A stretch of 64,000 bases of DNA from Streptomyces sp. NBC_00250. GTDB taxonomy: Bacteria > Actinomycetota > Actinomycetes > Streptomycetales > Streptomycetaceae. This document shows, in pieces, positions 25,548 through 34,800 of the stretch (positions are counted from its first letter, which is position 1; the number at the start of each line of letters is the position of its first letter). The DNA lies in NCBI RefSeq assembly GCF_036192275.1, contig NZ_CP108088.1, positions 7,612,001 through 7,676,000 on the forward strand, read 5' to 3'. A program made the position numbers and the translations under genes. Below the pieces are notes generated by a model. It was not told the DNA's origin. It was given only the letters and a program-made list of their open reading frames with translations, and made no database searches.

Positions 25548-28391
25548 TCAGGCCGTTTCTGTCAGAGCCTGATCGGCCCCCTGGCGGAGTGCGCCCGACA
25601 GCCGCTTCGCCTGGACGACGAACTGCGAGGCGCTCCGCGCCGAGGCCAGGGCATCGAGCCCGGCCACCTCCCCCCGGGCCCCGCACCGCTCCACACAGTC
25701 CGCAGCCACTGCGAGGACCTCGCCCAGACCCCGTACCGGCTTCTCCGTGCCGAGCAGCTCCGGCAGGAGCGGCTCCAGGACCGCCCAGACCGTGCCGTAC
25801 GCGCCCGTGGCGGCCGTCGTCCGGAGCGCGTCCGCCAGGCGGTTCGGCTTCACCGAGCCCTCCACGACCAGCCACGCCAGCTCCGTGCCGAGCCGCCGGG
25901 GGTTCAGATCGCCCCGCGACGCCAGGACGAGCAGCGCGTCCACCGCGCGCAGACGGTCGTCCGCGTCCTGACAGCCCAGACCGAACGCCAGGGCGAGATG
26001 GACGGCCCGGCCGGCCGGGCCGCCCGCCTCGGCGAGCGCGGTGAGCGGTTCGGTCACACCGCGCTGGTCCGCATCGGCCCCCGAAGCGAGGGAGGACAGG
26101 ACACACGCCGCCACGAACTCACGGTCCAAGGGCAGCACCGTGGCCCAGTGCGCCCGCGTGTCCAGCCAGTGGTAGCAGCGCCGGGGAGTCGCCCGCAGCT
26201 CGCCGCCCAGCCAGTGGAAGGCCGCCGGGAACTCCTTGCGCACCACGGCTCGCTCGTCGATCTCCACGACGATCCGGTCCGTCAGCCACCACTTCCGCGA
26301 GGCCGGGTCCTTCCCCCTGGCCAGCAACCGCACCCTCGTCCCCAGGGGTTCCCCCGCCCGCAGCCACGCGCCGAGCCGTCGTCCCGCCCGCGTGCCGAGC
26401 GCCTCCCCCTCCTCGGCCGCCCAACCGGCCGACGGGTCACCGCGCCCGACACGGAGCAGCGCCTGGGCGAAGTCGGCAGGGGCCGGCTCGACGCCCGCGT
26501 CCCGGTAGCCGCGTAGCCGCTCCACCAGCACCACCGGGTCGATCTCACCGGTGTGCAGGGTCGGTGCGGCGAGCAGGAACGGCAGCGCGTCCGTGCCGAT
26601 CAGGCCGGCGGCCTCCCACAGGCGCGTGTCCAGGATCCCCGACAGTGCCTCGTGGTGGCAGGCCTTCCGGTCGGGGCCCTTCGCCCGCCCGGAGTCGACG
26701 CGCCACCCCGGCAGCATTCCCAGCAGCCCCGCGAGTACCACCTCCGCCCCGCGCGTGTGATGGCTGAAGTAGTGCTGGAGCTCCCAGTGCTCCGTCGGGA
26801 ACGCCTCGCGCACCGCCGCTTCCAGCCCCGCCCGGTCCTGCCGTGCGAGCCGCACCAGACCGTCGAGCGCTCGCTCGAACGCCACCGGGTCCTGGGAGAG
26901 CCCCCGCGTCACGAGCTCCTCCACCAGCGCCTCGACCGTCGTCGCCGCGGGAGCCACCGGCTCCCGCTCCGGGACCGGCGGCAGGATCTCCTCGTACGGG
27001 AGCCCGGGCTCGACCTCCAGATCCTTCCCGAACAGCGCCACGGCCGCCGGACGGTGCACCGGACTCAGCAGACCGGCCTGCTCGGCGAGCTCACGGCGTA
27101 CCGAGGCGTCCACCGCCGCCGCATGACGGCCCACCAGCTTCAGGGCCCGCTCCTGGATCGTGGTGTCCTCGTGCCCGAAGGCCTCCGCCACGGCCGGCAG
27201 CAGCTCCTCCACCGCGCCGGGCTCCCGCGCCAGCACCTTTCCGACCAGCGTCAACTGAGCCCGCACCAGCTTCTTCTCGGTACGGAACAGCACCCCGCCC
27301 GTCATCTCGGCCAGCGCCCCGGCCGACAGCGCGCCCTCGGCGGCGAGGCCCGCGAGGACCTCCTGCGCGTACCCCGCGACCGGGGACGGCGCGTCGGACG
27401 TCATCCCGATCCAGTCCGGGACCCGCTCCCGGCGCTCGGCCGCGCTCGGCTCGACGAGCCGCAGCACCTCCAGCGGGAACCGCAGGTCCCGGGCCCGACC
27501 ACCCCGCAGCAGCCGGGAGACGCACAGGTCCACGACCTGGGCCCGGTCGAGCACGCCCTCCGCGACGAGCGTCGCGAGCGCGGTCGGCCAGTGCGTCGGC
27601 GCCTCGGGGCCGACCGACCAGGTCAGGCGGTCGGGCGTCTCGGCCATGGCCAGCGCGTGCGGCACGAGCACCCGCGTGTGCGAGTCCTCCCGGAGCCGCT
27701 CCAGAAGGCGCGAGTCGGTGATCTCCCGCGTCCACGCGAGGACATAGCCGTCGGTCGCGGGCACCGCGCACCCGGAGCGCTCCACGAGTCCCCGGATCAG
27801 GCCGTAACTGCTCTCCGCCACGGCCGGCCGCGCCGCGAGCCGCTGCGCCACGTCCGCCGTCCACGCCGGGTCCCGGTCGGCGAGCACCGAGAGGACCAGG
27901 GTGCCGTCCTCGGAGCGCCAGCTCAGCAGGTCGCGCCCGCCGAGCCAGGTCGCCGTCGCGGCCGCGCCGGTCTGACAGCCGGCGCCCGCCACGTACAACG
28001 CGCGCCGCACGGCGGTCGCCTCGTTCCACCGCTTCCAGTCCCAGGCGCGCACCTCGGAGCGCAGGGACTTCAACGGTCCGAGGGCGGTCTTCCGGGAGGC
28101 GGCGTCCAGCGGCTCCAGGAGCGCCGGCACCTTGTGGGCACGCCCCGCGCGCACCGCCGCCAGCAGCTGCTCGACCGGGGTGCCCCCCTCCGTACCGGTC
28201 GTGCCGGCCGCGTCGCCGCCCGTGCTCCCCGAGTCGCCTTCCGCGTCGTTCCCCGCCCCGCGCACCACGGCGCTCCTCACCTTGGTCATCATGCTGTCCA
28301 TCACCCTGTTCACCAGGCCGTCCCCCACCTCGGTCCCCCCACCGCTCCCCGTCACCGCAGCGCTTCCCTCCACCCCGGCCCTCCCCGTCAT
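25548..28391 (-). CDS. DUF6493-family large protein
   Basis: A 947-residue protein that I assign to the DUF6493 group from its position next to a SWIM protein and its sequence style. Residues 1-80 are Gly/Ser/Thr-rich linker with an amphipathic start. The rest is alpha-helical, Leu/Ala/Glu/Arg-rich with repeated helix pairs resembling HEAT-type solenoids (for example VEELLPAVAEAFGHEDTTIQERALKLVGRHAAAV). No catalytic motif is visible. It starts at ATG 28391 and shares one base with the stop of the upstream SWIM gene, so both are coupled. Longer in-frame sequence upstream is antisense or alternate-frame to the SWIM gene and was excluded. Confidence 0.75.
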   Translation of the reverse strand: MTGRAGVEGSAAVTGSGGGTEVGDGLVNRVMDSMMTKVRSAVVRGAGNDAEGDSGSTGGDAAGTTGTEGGTPVEQLLAAVRAGRAHKVPALLEPLDAASRKTALGPLKSLRSEVRAWDWKRWNEATAVRRALYVAGAGCQTGAAATATWLGGRDLLSWRSEDGTLVLSVLADRDPAWTADVAQRLAARPAVAESSYGLIRGLVERSGCAVPATDGYVLAWTREITDSRLLERLREDSHTRVLVPHALAMAETPDRLTWSVGPEAPTHWPTALATLVAEGVLDRAQVVDLCVSRLLRGGRARDLRFPLEVLRLVEPSAAERRERVPDWIGMTSDAPSPVAGYAQEVLAGLAAEGALSAGALAEMTGGVLFRTEKKLVRAQLTLVGKVLAREPGAVEELLPAVAEAFGHEDTTIQERALKLVGRHAAAVDASVRRELAEQAGLLSPVHRPAAVALFGKDLEVEPGLPYEEILPPVPEREPVAPAATTVEALVEELVTRGLSQDPVAFERALDGLVRLARQDRAGLEAAVREAFPTEHWELQHYFSHHTRGAEVVLAGLLGMLPGWRVDSGRAKGPDRKACHHEALSGILDTRLWEAAGLIGTDALPFLLAAPTLHTGEIDPVVLVERLRGYRDAGVEPAPADFAQALLRVGRGDPSAGWAAEEGEALGTRAGRRLGAWLRAGEPLGTRVRLLARGKDPASRKWWLTDRIVVEIDERAVVRKEFPAAFHWLGGELRATPRRCYHWLDTRAHWATVLPLDREFVAACVLSSLASGADADQRGVTEPLTALAEAGGPAGRAVHLALAFGLGCQDADDRLRAVDALLVLASRGDLNPRRLGTELAWLVVEGSVKPNRLADALRTTAATGAYGTVWAVLEPLLPELLGTEKPVRGLGEVLAVAADCVERCGARGEVAGLDALASARSASQFVVQAKRLSGALRQGADQALTETA

Positions 28392-29797
28392 CACGCCGCT
28401 CCGGCGACCGTCGCGCCGCCACCCACGGCTCCTGTGCGCTCGGGCGTCGCACTCCGTCGGAGCATCCGCACCGCGAGCGCGTGCTTGCACGGGCCGCGCC
28501 GGCCCTGGTAGTCGGCCCACCACTGGCAGGTGCAGCTCAGCACCCCGTCCGACTCCCGCACCCGGTACCGCCGTTCGCCCGAGGTCACCGTCGCCAGATC
28601 CCCTTCGAGGGCCACCGCGCCCTCCGCCACCAGTCGGCGGGCGCTCACCAGGCGCGGGTTGTGGCGCTCGGCGCGGTCCGCGTCGTACGGCAGCTCCCGG
28701 TGGAAGTAGGCCGCGTCCGCCACGTCGTACCCCACCCGCCCGGCCGTGCCGAGCCGGGTCAGCGCCGCCCGCACCCGGTCGATGGTGAGCCCGGCCTGCG
28801 TCGCGAGATCGGCCGGATCGATCCGCGGCTCCCAGGCGAGGAGGACCGCGATCAGCTCGGCGTCCTGCGCGGCCTCCTCCGTCGCCAGGGCCTCCAGGAC
28901 CCCGCCCTCGCCGGAGAAGCCCCGCGCGGGGTCCGGCGACAGCGTCAGTGTGAGCCGCATGCCCGGCAGGACCACCTCCCAGGCGCTCGCCGTGGCCAGA
29001 GTGCCGTCCGGCACCGGCCCGTACACCCGAAGCCCCGTCGCGTGCCGCAGCACCCGCTCCAGGGCGACGAGCCGGTCGGGTCCCGGCAGGCACACCGCGC
29101 CCGCGCCCGGCCGGGTCGTCGGCCGCAGGGTCCGGCCGGACTGCGCGATCCACATCGGCCCGCGTCCACGGGCCTGGTTGCGCGGCAGGGACCGGAGGAA
29201 TCGCACGGCCTCCGCCCCGCTCAGCTCGGCCCGCAGATCGAACCGGGCCGAGGCGACCTGCGCCTCGGCGAAGCCCCGCAGCCAGCGGTCCGGCAGCGGG
29301 ACCTTCTTCTCCACGACCGCTCCCGCGAGCGTGGTCACCGCCATCTCCTCCGGACCCACCCGGAGATGCAGCGGATCGTCCCCCGTCATGCGCGACAACG
29401 CCTCACGCAGCGGGTTGTTGACGTCGACGTTGGTCGTTCCGTGCCCCGTCTCCGTACCGCCGAGGCCCTCGTCGAGGACGTCCAGGCGCGCGTACACCCC
29501 GCCGCAGCCGGAGAACGACTCGAACCGCAGCCGGTCCCCGTTCCCCGTCACCACCGGGTCGAGCGACCCCGGCCGTATCCGCTGGTGGTAACGGGCCGCG
29601 GCCACGTCGGCGACCGCGAGCAGACCGCGGGCCGCGACCTGCGGCGAGGCCAGGAAGCCGGCGAAGAAGCGGGGATGGGCCTCGGCCCCCCGGGGCGTGA
29701 GACCCCCCGCCGTCTCCAGACCGAGCAGCCGGCCGGAGCCGGTCGACTCCAGCGCGGAAGGGCGGACATAGGCGAGTGCCTGTACGGATCGCGTCAT
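28391..29797 (-). CDS. SWIM zinc-finger family protein
   Basis: The 468-residue protein ends with a SWIM zinc finger: GVLSCTCQWWADYQGRRGPCKHALAVRML, giving CxC...CxH ligands. The body lacks enzymatic motifs. The next gene begins within its stop codon (TGATG), so SWIM and DUF6493 form a two-gene operon; in other Streptomyces, as I recall, such genes sit with MoxR ATPase and VWA-domain genes, which are absent here. ATG at 29797 (MTRSVQALAYV) follows TAACGT by 7 nt, indicating a leaderless promoter. SWIM domains bind DNA or proteins; the role here is unknown. Confidence 0.83.
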   Translation of the reverse strand: MTRSVQALAYVRPSALESTGSGRLLGLETAGGLTPRGAEAHPRFFAGFLASPQVAARGLLAVADVAAARYHQRIRPGSLDPVVTGNGDRLRFESFSGCGGVYARLDVLDEGLGGTETGHGTTNVDVNNPLREALSRMTGDDPLHLRVGPEEMAVTTLAGAVVEKKVPLPDRWLRGFAEAQVASARFDLRAELSGAEAVRFLRSLPRNQARGRGPMWIAQSGRTLRPTTRPGAGAVCLPGPDRLVALERVLRHATGLRVYGPVPDGTLATASAWEVVLPGMRLTLTLSPDPARGFSGEGGVLEALATEEAAQDAELIAVLLAWEPRIDPADLATQAGLTIDRVRAALTRLGTAGRVGYDVADAAYFHRELPYDADRAERHNPRLVSARRLVAEGAVALEGDLATVTSGERRYRVRESDGVLSCTCQWWADYQGRRGPCKHALAVRMLRRSATPERTGAVGGGATVAGAA

Positions 29798-29804
29798 GGA
29801 AACG

Positions 29805-29810
29805 ACGTTA
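29805..29810 (-). promoter_or_regulatory. -10 hexamer TAACGT, leaderless promoter of the SWIM-DUF6493 operon
   Basis: TAACGT on the minus strand ends 7 nt before the ATG at 29797. Confidence 0.5.
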
Positions 29811-29880
29811 GGACCCGGCACTGACAATCACCGGGGAGCCGGGACCCGTCCGGCCTTCACGACCGCCCGGACCCGGCATC

Positions 29881-30018
29881 CGCACCACTTCCGACCAGGC
29901 GTTATTGTCCGACGCGACCCGGTTCCCGCACCAATTCCGGCCAGGCTTTACCGTCCGACGCGACCCGGTTCCCGCACCATTTCCGACCAGGCGTCACTGT
30001 CCGACGCGACCCGGCCGC
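29881..30018. repeat. Three tandem 46-bp repeats over the 3' end of phoD
   Basis: Units begin cgcacca at 29881, 29927 and 29973, exactly 46 bp apart; all end with tccgacgcgacccgg followed by one variable junction. Only a few positions differ. The phoD stop codon (29994-29996) lies inside the third unit, so the other two look like copies of the gene's last codons plus 3' flank. In the first copy the stop position reads taa, on the minus strand, in place of tga. Confidence 0.9.
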
Positions 30019-31586
30019 AGCACCTTGCTGAACAGCACCGTCCCGCCCTCGGCCCGCAGACGGACCGTCAGTTCGCCGCTGTGGCCGTCGATGTCGACCT
30101 CCCCGAAGTACTGCGGGCTCTCCATCGGCGACAGGTTGGCCCGCTCCGGCGCCCGGACGAACACCCGCTCCGGGCCGAAGGTCGCGTCCAGCGCGTTCGC
30201 CGGGAAGCCGCCCGCGGCCAGCGGCCCGGACACGAACTCCCAGAACGGCGCGAAGTCCTGGAAGGCCGCCCGCTCCGGCGCGTAGTGCTGCGCCGAGGTG
30301 TAGTGCACGTCCGCCGTCAGCCACACCGTGCCGGTGATCCGCCGGTGCTTGACGAACCGCAGCAGCTCCGCGATCTGGAGCTCACGGCCCAGCGGCGCGC
30401 CGGGATCGCCCTGCGCGATCGCCTCGATGTTCGCCGTGCCGTCCGGTACGACCAGGCCGAGCGGCATGTCCGCCGCGAGCACCTTCCACACCGCGGTGGA
30501 GGCGGCCAGCTCCCGCTTCAGCCAGGCAAGTTGCTCGGCGCCCAGGATGCCGGTGGTGTCGTCGGCCTGCCGGCCCGGGGAGTTGGCGTTCCGGTACGAG
30601 CGCATGTCGAGCACGAACACGTCGAGCAGCGGCCCGTGCCGCACCACGCGGTGCATCCGGCGTTCGCGACCGCCACCGCGCGCGTGGAGGGTGGGCACCG
30701 GCGTGTACTCGCCGAAGGCGCGGAGCGCGCGCGAGGCGAGGACGTCCACGTCCTTCTCCGTGTAGCGCGCGTCGTCCAGGATCTGGCCCGGGTACCAGTT
30801 GTTGCGCACCTCGTGGTCGTCCCACTGCGTCACCGTGGGCACCTGCGCGTTGAACGCCCGGACGTTGTGGTCGAGGAGGTTGTAGCGGAAGTTGCCCCGG
30901 TACTCGTCGAGGGTCTCCGCGACCTTCGACTTCTCCGGCGTCGTGACGTTCCGCCAGATCCGGCCGTCGGGCAGCGTCACGCTCGGCTGGATGACCCCGT
31001 CGGCATAGATCGAGTCCCCGCTGCACAGGAAGAAGTCCGGGTCGAGGCGGCGCATCTCCTCGTACGCGCGGAAGCCGCCGATGTCCGGGTTGATGCCCCA
31101 GCCCTGCCCGGCGATGTCGCCCGACCAGAGGAACCTGACGCCGTCACGACGCCGGTCGGGGGCGGTGCGGAAGGTGCCGACGATCCGCTCGCCCGTCCGG
31201 CGCGGATCGTCCGGGTCCGCGAGGGTGACCCGGTAGTGGATCTGCTCGCCGGCCGGCAGTCCGCGCAGGGAGGTGGTCCCGGTGAAGTCCGTGCCCGCGC
31301 CGATCAGCGGCCCGTGGTGGCGGCGTACCCGCCGGAACGACTCGCTCGCCGAGGTCTCCACGAGCATGCGCGCCGGCCGGTCCGAGCGCACCCACACCAG
31401 ACCGGAGGACGTGGTGACGTCACCCGTCTGCACCCCCCACTCGGCGCGGGGGCGACCCGACAGGGCGAACGCCGGTGCCGCGAGACCGGCACCGCCCAGG
31501 GTGAGCGCCGCCGAGGCGGCCAGCGAACCGCGCAGCACGCTGCGTCGAGCCGGGGAGGGGGAACTGCCGGGTACGGACTGGGACAT
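29994..31586 (-). CDS. phoD: Secreted PhoD-like alkaline phosphatase/phosphodiesterase
   Basis: 530 residues. A Tat-type leader is visible: ARRSVLRG followed by the moderately hydrophobic SLAASAALTLGGAGLAAPAFA. The catalytic domain has FLWSGDIAGQGWG, DPDFFLCSGDSIYADG and QWDDHEVRNNWYPG, the metal-ligand motifs of the PhoD/PhyD family, and ADMPLGLVVPDG further on. The enzyme releases phosphate from phosphomono- or diesters, including teichoic acids, outside the cell under phosphate limitation. A PHO-box-like direct repeat lies upstream. The translation start is ATG 31586 with GGAGG seven bases before it. The coding end lies in a 46-bp tandem repeat. Confidence 0.93.
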   Translation of the reverse strand: MSQSVPGSSPSPARRSVLRGSLAASAALTLGGAGLAAPAFALSGRPRAEWGVQTGDVTTSSGLVWVRSDRPARMLVETSASESFRRVRRHHGPLIGAGTDFTGTTSLRGLPAGEQIHYRVTLADPDDPRRTGERIVGTFRTAPDRRRDGVRFLWSGDIAGQGWGINPDIGGFRAYEEMRRLDPDFFLCSGDSIYADGVIQPSVTLPDGRIWRNVTTPEKSKVAETLDEYRGNFRYNLLDHNVRAFNAQVPTVTQWDDHEVRNNWYPGQILDDARYTEKDVDVLASRALRAFGEYTPVPTLHARGGGRERRMHRVVRHGPLLDVFVLDMRSYRNANSPGRQADDTTGILGAEQLAWLKRELAASTAVWKVLAADMPLGLVVPDGTANIEAIAQGDPGAPLGRELQIAELLRFVKHRRITGTVWLTADVHYTSAQHYAPERAAFQDFAPFWEFVSGPLAAGGFPANALDATFGPERVFVRAPERANLSPMESPQYFGEVDIDGHSGELTVRLRAEGGTVLFSKVLRPGRVGQ

Positions 31587-31656
31587 GGAAGGGCCTCCGT
31601 GGGGTGTCCGGGCGGGGGGCGGTGCGTCGCCCCATGCCTAACGGCCGGGGGCGGCG

Positions 31657-31678
31657 CCCACACGAACCCCGCGTGAAC
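31657..31678 (-). promoter_or_regulatory. PHO box (PhoP-binding direct repeat) upstream of phoD
   Basis: On the minus strand two consecutive 11-mers, GTTCACGCGGG and GTTCGTGTGGG, match the Streptomyces PHO-box design (GTTCACC plus four less conserved bases, repeated every 11 nt). The first scores 6 of 7 and the second 4 of 7. It lies about 70 nt before the phoD ATG. Confidence 0.6.
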
Positions 31679-31792
31679 AGATCACCGGGACCGATCGCCT
31701 GAGCAGATCACCCGGACCGATCATCTGGACCGATCGCTCGAACGGAGCACCCGGACCGATCACCCGGACCGATCGTTCGAACGGATCACTCC
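31678..31792. repeat. Degenerate repeats of the gaccgatc type between phoD and the MocR gene
   Basis: gaccgatc recurs five times from 31689 to 31774, mostly as gatcacccggaccgatc with variable joins. The last bases run into the MocR stop codon (31786-31788). No gene is seen in this spacer apart from the PHO box at its edge. Confidence 0.7.
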
Positions 31793-33354
31793 CGGCCGAC
31801 CGCCTCCGCCACCAGCCGAACCCCGGTCGTCACGGCGGAAGGCGTCAGATGCGCGTACCCGATGACGAGCCGTACGTCCCCGTCCCCGGGCCGCGCCGTT
31901 CCGTAGTCCTCAAGCGGCCGCAGCGCCACCCCGGCCTCCGCCGCCCGCGCCAGGAACCGCTCCGGCGGACCGTAACGCGCCGGTACGCGCGCGATGACGT
32001 GCAGCCCGGCCGCGATGCCGCTCACCCCGGTCCCCGGCAGGTGCTCCGCGAGCGCGGCGAGCAGGGCGTCCCGCCGCTCCCGGTAGGCGCGTTGGCAGCG
32101 GCGGAGCTGCCGGTCGTACCCGCCCCGCGTCACGAACTCCGCGAGCACCGCCTGGTCGAGTACGGGGTTGCCGAGGTCCATCGTCCGCTTGCGCTCGACG
32201 ACCTCGCCGAGCAGCGCCTCGGGGACGAGCATCCAGCCGAGCCGCAGCCCCGGGGCGAGCGACTTGCTGACCGAGCCCGCGTAGACGACCCGCTCCGGGT
32301 CGAGCCCCTGGAGCGCGCCGACGGGAGCCCGGTCGTACCGGAAGTCGCCGTCGTAGTCGTCCTCCAGGACGTACCCGTCCACCGCCCGCGCCCAGTCGAG
32401 CAGCGCGGCACGGCGCTCGGCCGACCAGCTGATCCCGGACGGGAACTGGTGCGAGGGCGTCACGACCACCGCCCGTACCCCGGAGGCCGCGAGCGGCGCC
32501 GGACACAGCCCCTCCTCGTCCAGGGGCAGCCACACCGTGTCCAGACCGGTCGAGGCGAACAGCCGTCCGTGCTCCGGGCTGCCGGGATCCTCGATGCCGA
32601 CCGCGTCGAGACCCCGCGCCCGCAGGACGAAACCGAGCAGCGTCGAGGCCTGCGCCACACCCGAACAGACCACGAGCCGCTCCGGATCGGCCACCACGCC
32701 CCGCCGCCGGGTCAGCATTCCGGCCAGCGCCTCCCGCAGCTCGGGCAGCCCGCGCGGGTCCGGGTAGCCGAGCGCCGGGTGGGCCAGCCGGGCCAGGACC
32801 GCGCGCTGTGCCGCCGACCAGGCGGCCCGCGGGAAGAGCGACAGATCGGGGGTCCCCGGACGGAAGTCCACCAGGACACCGGGCGCCCCCGGGGCCGGGC
32901 CGTGCGCACGATGCGGGTACCCGCCCGAGGACGCGCCTCGCGCTCCACGCGCGTGCGTACCCCCGAGCGGGCGCGGCCCACCGCTCCCCTCCGCCGACCC
33001 GGTCCGGCCGGGGCCCGCCGACCCGGTGCTCCCCACCACCGCCCCGTTCCGGCCGACGAGGCGCCCCCTCGCAGCGTCACCCACCCAGGTGCCCGCGCCA
33101 CGATCGCTGCGCAGGTACCCCTCGGCGGTCAGCTGCTCGTACGCCTCCGTCACCAGGCCCCGGGACACGCCCAGGTCGGCCGCGAGCGCGCGCGTCGACG
33201 GCAGCCGCGTCCCGGCCGCGAGCCGACCCGAGCGCACCGCCTCGCGCAGCGCCTCCTGGAGGACCCGGCCGCGCCGCCGCGCCGGGGCTCCGACGGCCGG
33301 CAGGAGCAGCTCCCAGGCCGCCTGTCCGTGGCTGCTCATTCCGTGTGACCCCAT
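31786..33354 (-). CDS. MocR/PdxR-type GntR regulator with aminotransferase-like domain
   Basis: A 522-residue chimera. The N-terminal GntR winged helix LQEALREAVRSGRLAAGTRLPSTRALAADLGVSRGLVTEAYEQLTAEGYL is joined through a Gly/Arg-rich linker to a fold-type I aminotransferase-like domain. The PLP lysine is in YAGSVSKSLAPGLRLGWM, with GIEDPGSPEHG and EDDYDGDFRYD also conserved. MocR proteins are PLP-sensing regulators, usually divergent from their target; here the upstream 324 nt contain no gene. ATG at 33354 or 33339 may be the start. Confidence 0.9.
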   Translation of the reverse strand: MGSHGMSSHGQAAWELLLPAVGAPARRRGRVLQEALREAVRSGRLAAGTRLPSTRALAADLGVSRGLVTEAYEQLTAEGYLRSDRGAGTWVGDAARGRLVGRNGAVVGSTGSAGPGRTGSAEGSGGPRPLGGTHARGARGASSGGYPHRAHGPAPGAPGVLVDFRPGTPDLSLFPRAAWSAAQRAVLARLAHPALGYPDPRGLPELREALAGMLTRRRGVVADPERLVVCSGVAQASTLLGFVLRARGLDAVGIEDPGSPEHGRLFASTGLDTVWLPLDEEGLCPAPLAASGVRAVVVTPSHQFPSGISWSAERRAALLDWARAVDGYVLEDDYDGDFRYDRAPVGALQGLDPERVVYAGSVSKSLAPGLRLGWMLVPEALLGEVVERKRTMDLGNPVLDQAVLAEFVTRGGYDRQLRRCQRAYRERRDALLAALAEHLPGTGVSGIAAGLHVIARVPARYGPPERFLARAAEAGVALRPLEDYGTARPGDGDVRLVIGYAHLTPSAVTTGVRLVAEAVGRE

Positions 33355-33678
33355 CTCGCCGTCCGCTCGTCGCGCTTCCCCGGCCTGTCCAGGTCGAGGT
33401 CCATGATGCCGAGGCCCCTGACGCGCCCCCTACGTCGATCGGCTGCCTCGACGGTGTGGCGTCGGCCCGTTTCGGGGGTCCGTCGACTGCCATGGACCGG
33501 TGAGGGGACGTACGCGCGGCGGATGGCTTGCTCGGATCGCGTACCGGCGCGAGGCCCGGCGGAGGCGCCGCCGCCGCGTCACGGGTACTCCTGGTGCGCC
33601 CGCCCGGGGCCGCTCGCAGTGGCCCGTCCTCTCCCTTCGTCGGCCCCTTCGGAGTGAGCCGAGCCGGCCGGGCGTCCG
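33355..33678. other. Intergenic region without a recognisable gene
   Basis: 324 nt between the start of the MocR gene and the stop of the next minus-strand gene. Both strands have short ORFs with no family resemblance and no ribosome site. A MocR target would be expected here on the plus strand but is not found. Confidence 0.6.
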
Positions 33679-34710
33679 TCACCGGTGCAGTTCGACGGAG
33701 ATGTGCGGGGACAGGGCGCGCAGGAAGTCGGGTGCGTCGAAGAGCTCCCCGGCCGAGGCGACGCCGGTCGTCCGGGTCCGGCCGCCGAGGATCCGTCCGA
33801 CCGCCTCCACCGCGAGCGGCGCGGTGACGGCGTAGATGTCCTGCCCCACGGCGACGGCCCGTCGTTCCGCGCCGCCGGAGCGCACGACGACGTCCACGAG
33901 GAAGGTCTGCGCGGACCGGCCGTGCTCGTCGACCGCGGCCGGTGCCGACGCGTCCGGCGCGGACAGGTCCTGGGCCGCGTCGACCGCCATGTACGTGCGG
34001 ACCTCGGGCACCTTCAGATGGCTCGGGATGGTGACGACGTCGGCCATCGTGAACTCGCCGATGACGGGCCGGGTGCCCATCGGGGCCGGGAAGGGCCAGT
34101 CCAGGACCGCGAACTCGTCGTCGTGGTACTCCAGCTGCCCCTGGGTGAAGCGGACGTGCCGGCCGTTCCGCCGCTCGCGGGAGACCTTGCCCGCGGCGAG
34201 GGTCCCGGCGGTGGGGTGCCAGCTGCTCAGCCCGTACGCGACGTGCGCCTCGTCGGCGGTCGTCCAGTCGCCCATGGCCGTGGTGGCCAGCAGGTCGCCG
34301 AGGCCGCCGTAGAAGGCCATCGCGGGGACGATCACCGTGCCCGCGGCCCGGGCGCGGTCCTCGAACCGCGCGAACGTGTCGACGTTGGCCTCGATCTCGG
34401 CGGCCACGTCCACGTACGGGATTCCGGCGCGCAGTGCCGCCTCGATCACCGGGGCGCCGGTCGCGGCGAAGGGTCCGGCGCAGTTGATCACGGCCGCCGC
34501 ACCGGCCAGCGCGCGGTCGAGCGACGCGGGGTCGTCGACCGACGCGGGGCGGACGTCGAGCCCCGGACGGGATGCCGCGAGAGCCCGGAGCTTCTCCGCG
34601 TCGCGGCCGGAGGCCACCGGGACGAACCCGCGGGAGAGCAGCTCCGCCACCACGAACCGCCCGGTGTGTCCGTAGGCGCCGAACACCGCGACAGTGAGAC
34701 CCGATTCCAT
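33679..34710 (-). CDS. Saccharopine dehydrogenase-like NAD(P)-binding protein
   Basis: 343 residues with an N-terminal Rossmann fold, VAVFGAYGHTGRFVVAELLSRG, and a GR(D) nucleotide-discriminating site, ASGRDAEKL. AAVINCAGPFAATGAPVIEAALRAGIPYVDVAAE matches the saccharopine-dehydrogenase/trans-acting enoyl reductase group. The substrate is unknown. GGGGA precedes the ATG at 34710 by six bases. It is divergent from a GlxA-type AraC regulator with a 90-nt spacer, which makes it that regulator's likely target. Confidence 0.85.
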   Translation of the reverse strand: MESGLTVAVFGAYGHTGRFVVAELLSRGFVPVASGRDAEKLRALAASRPGLDVRPASVDDPASLDRALAGAAAVINCAGPFAATGAPVIEAALRAGIPYVDVAAEIEANVDTFARFEDRARAAGTVIVPAMAFYGGLGDLLATTAMGDWTTADEAHVAYGLSSWHPTAGTLAAGKVSRERRNGRHVRFTQGQLEYHDDEFAVLDWPFPAPMGTRPVIGEFTMADVVTIPSHLKVPEVRTYMAVDAAQDLSAPDASAPAAVDEHGRSAQTFLVDVVVRSGGAERRAVAVGQDIYAVTAPLAVEAVGRILGGRTRTTGVASAGELFDAPDFLRALSPHISVELHR

Positions 34711-34800
34711 GAATTTCCCCGCTCTCGAACCGTTTTCGCTGATCTGTTGCGGCAATCCTGGCCCGCCGTCGTCCCGCACACGAGTGTCCGGAACGACATC

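Noticed and set aside
28392..29153. N-terminal extension of the DUF6493 frame
   Set aside because: It overlaps the SWIM gene in another frame on the same strand; the ATG coupled to the SWIM stop is a better start.
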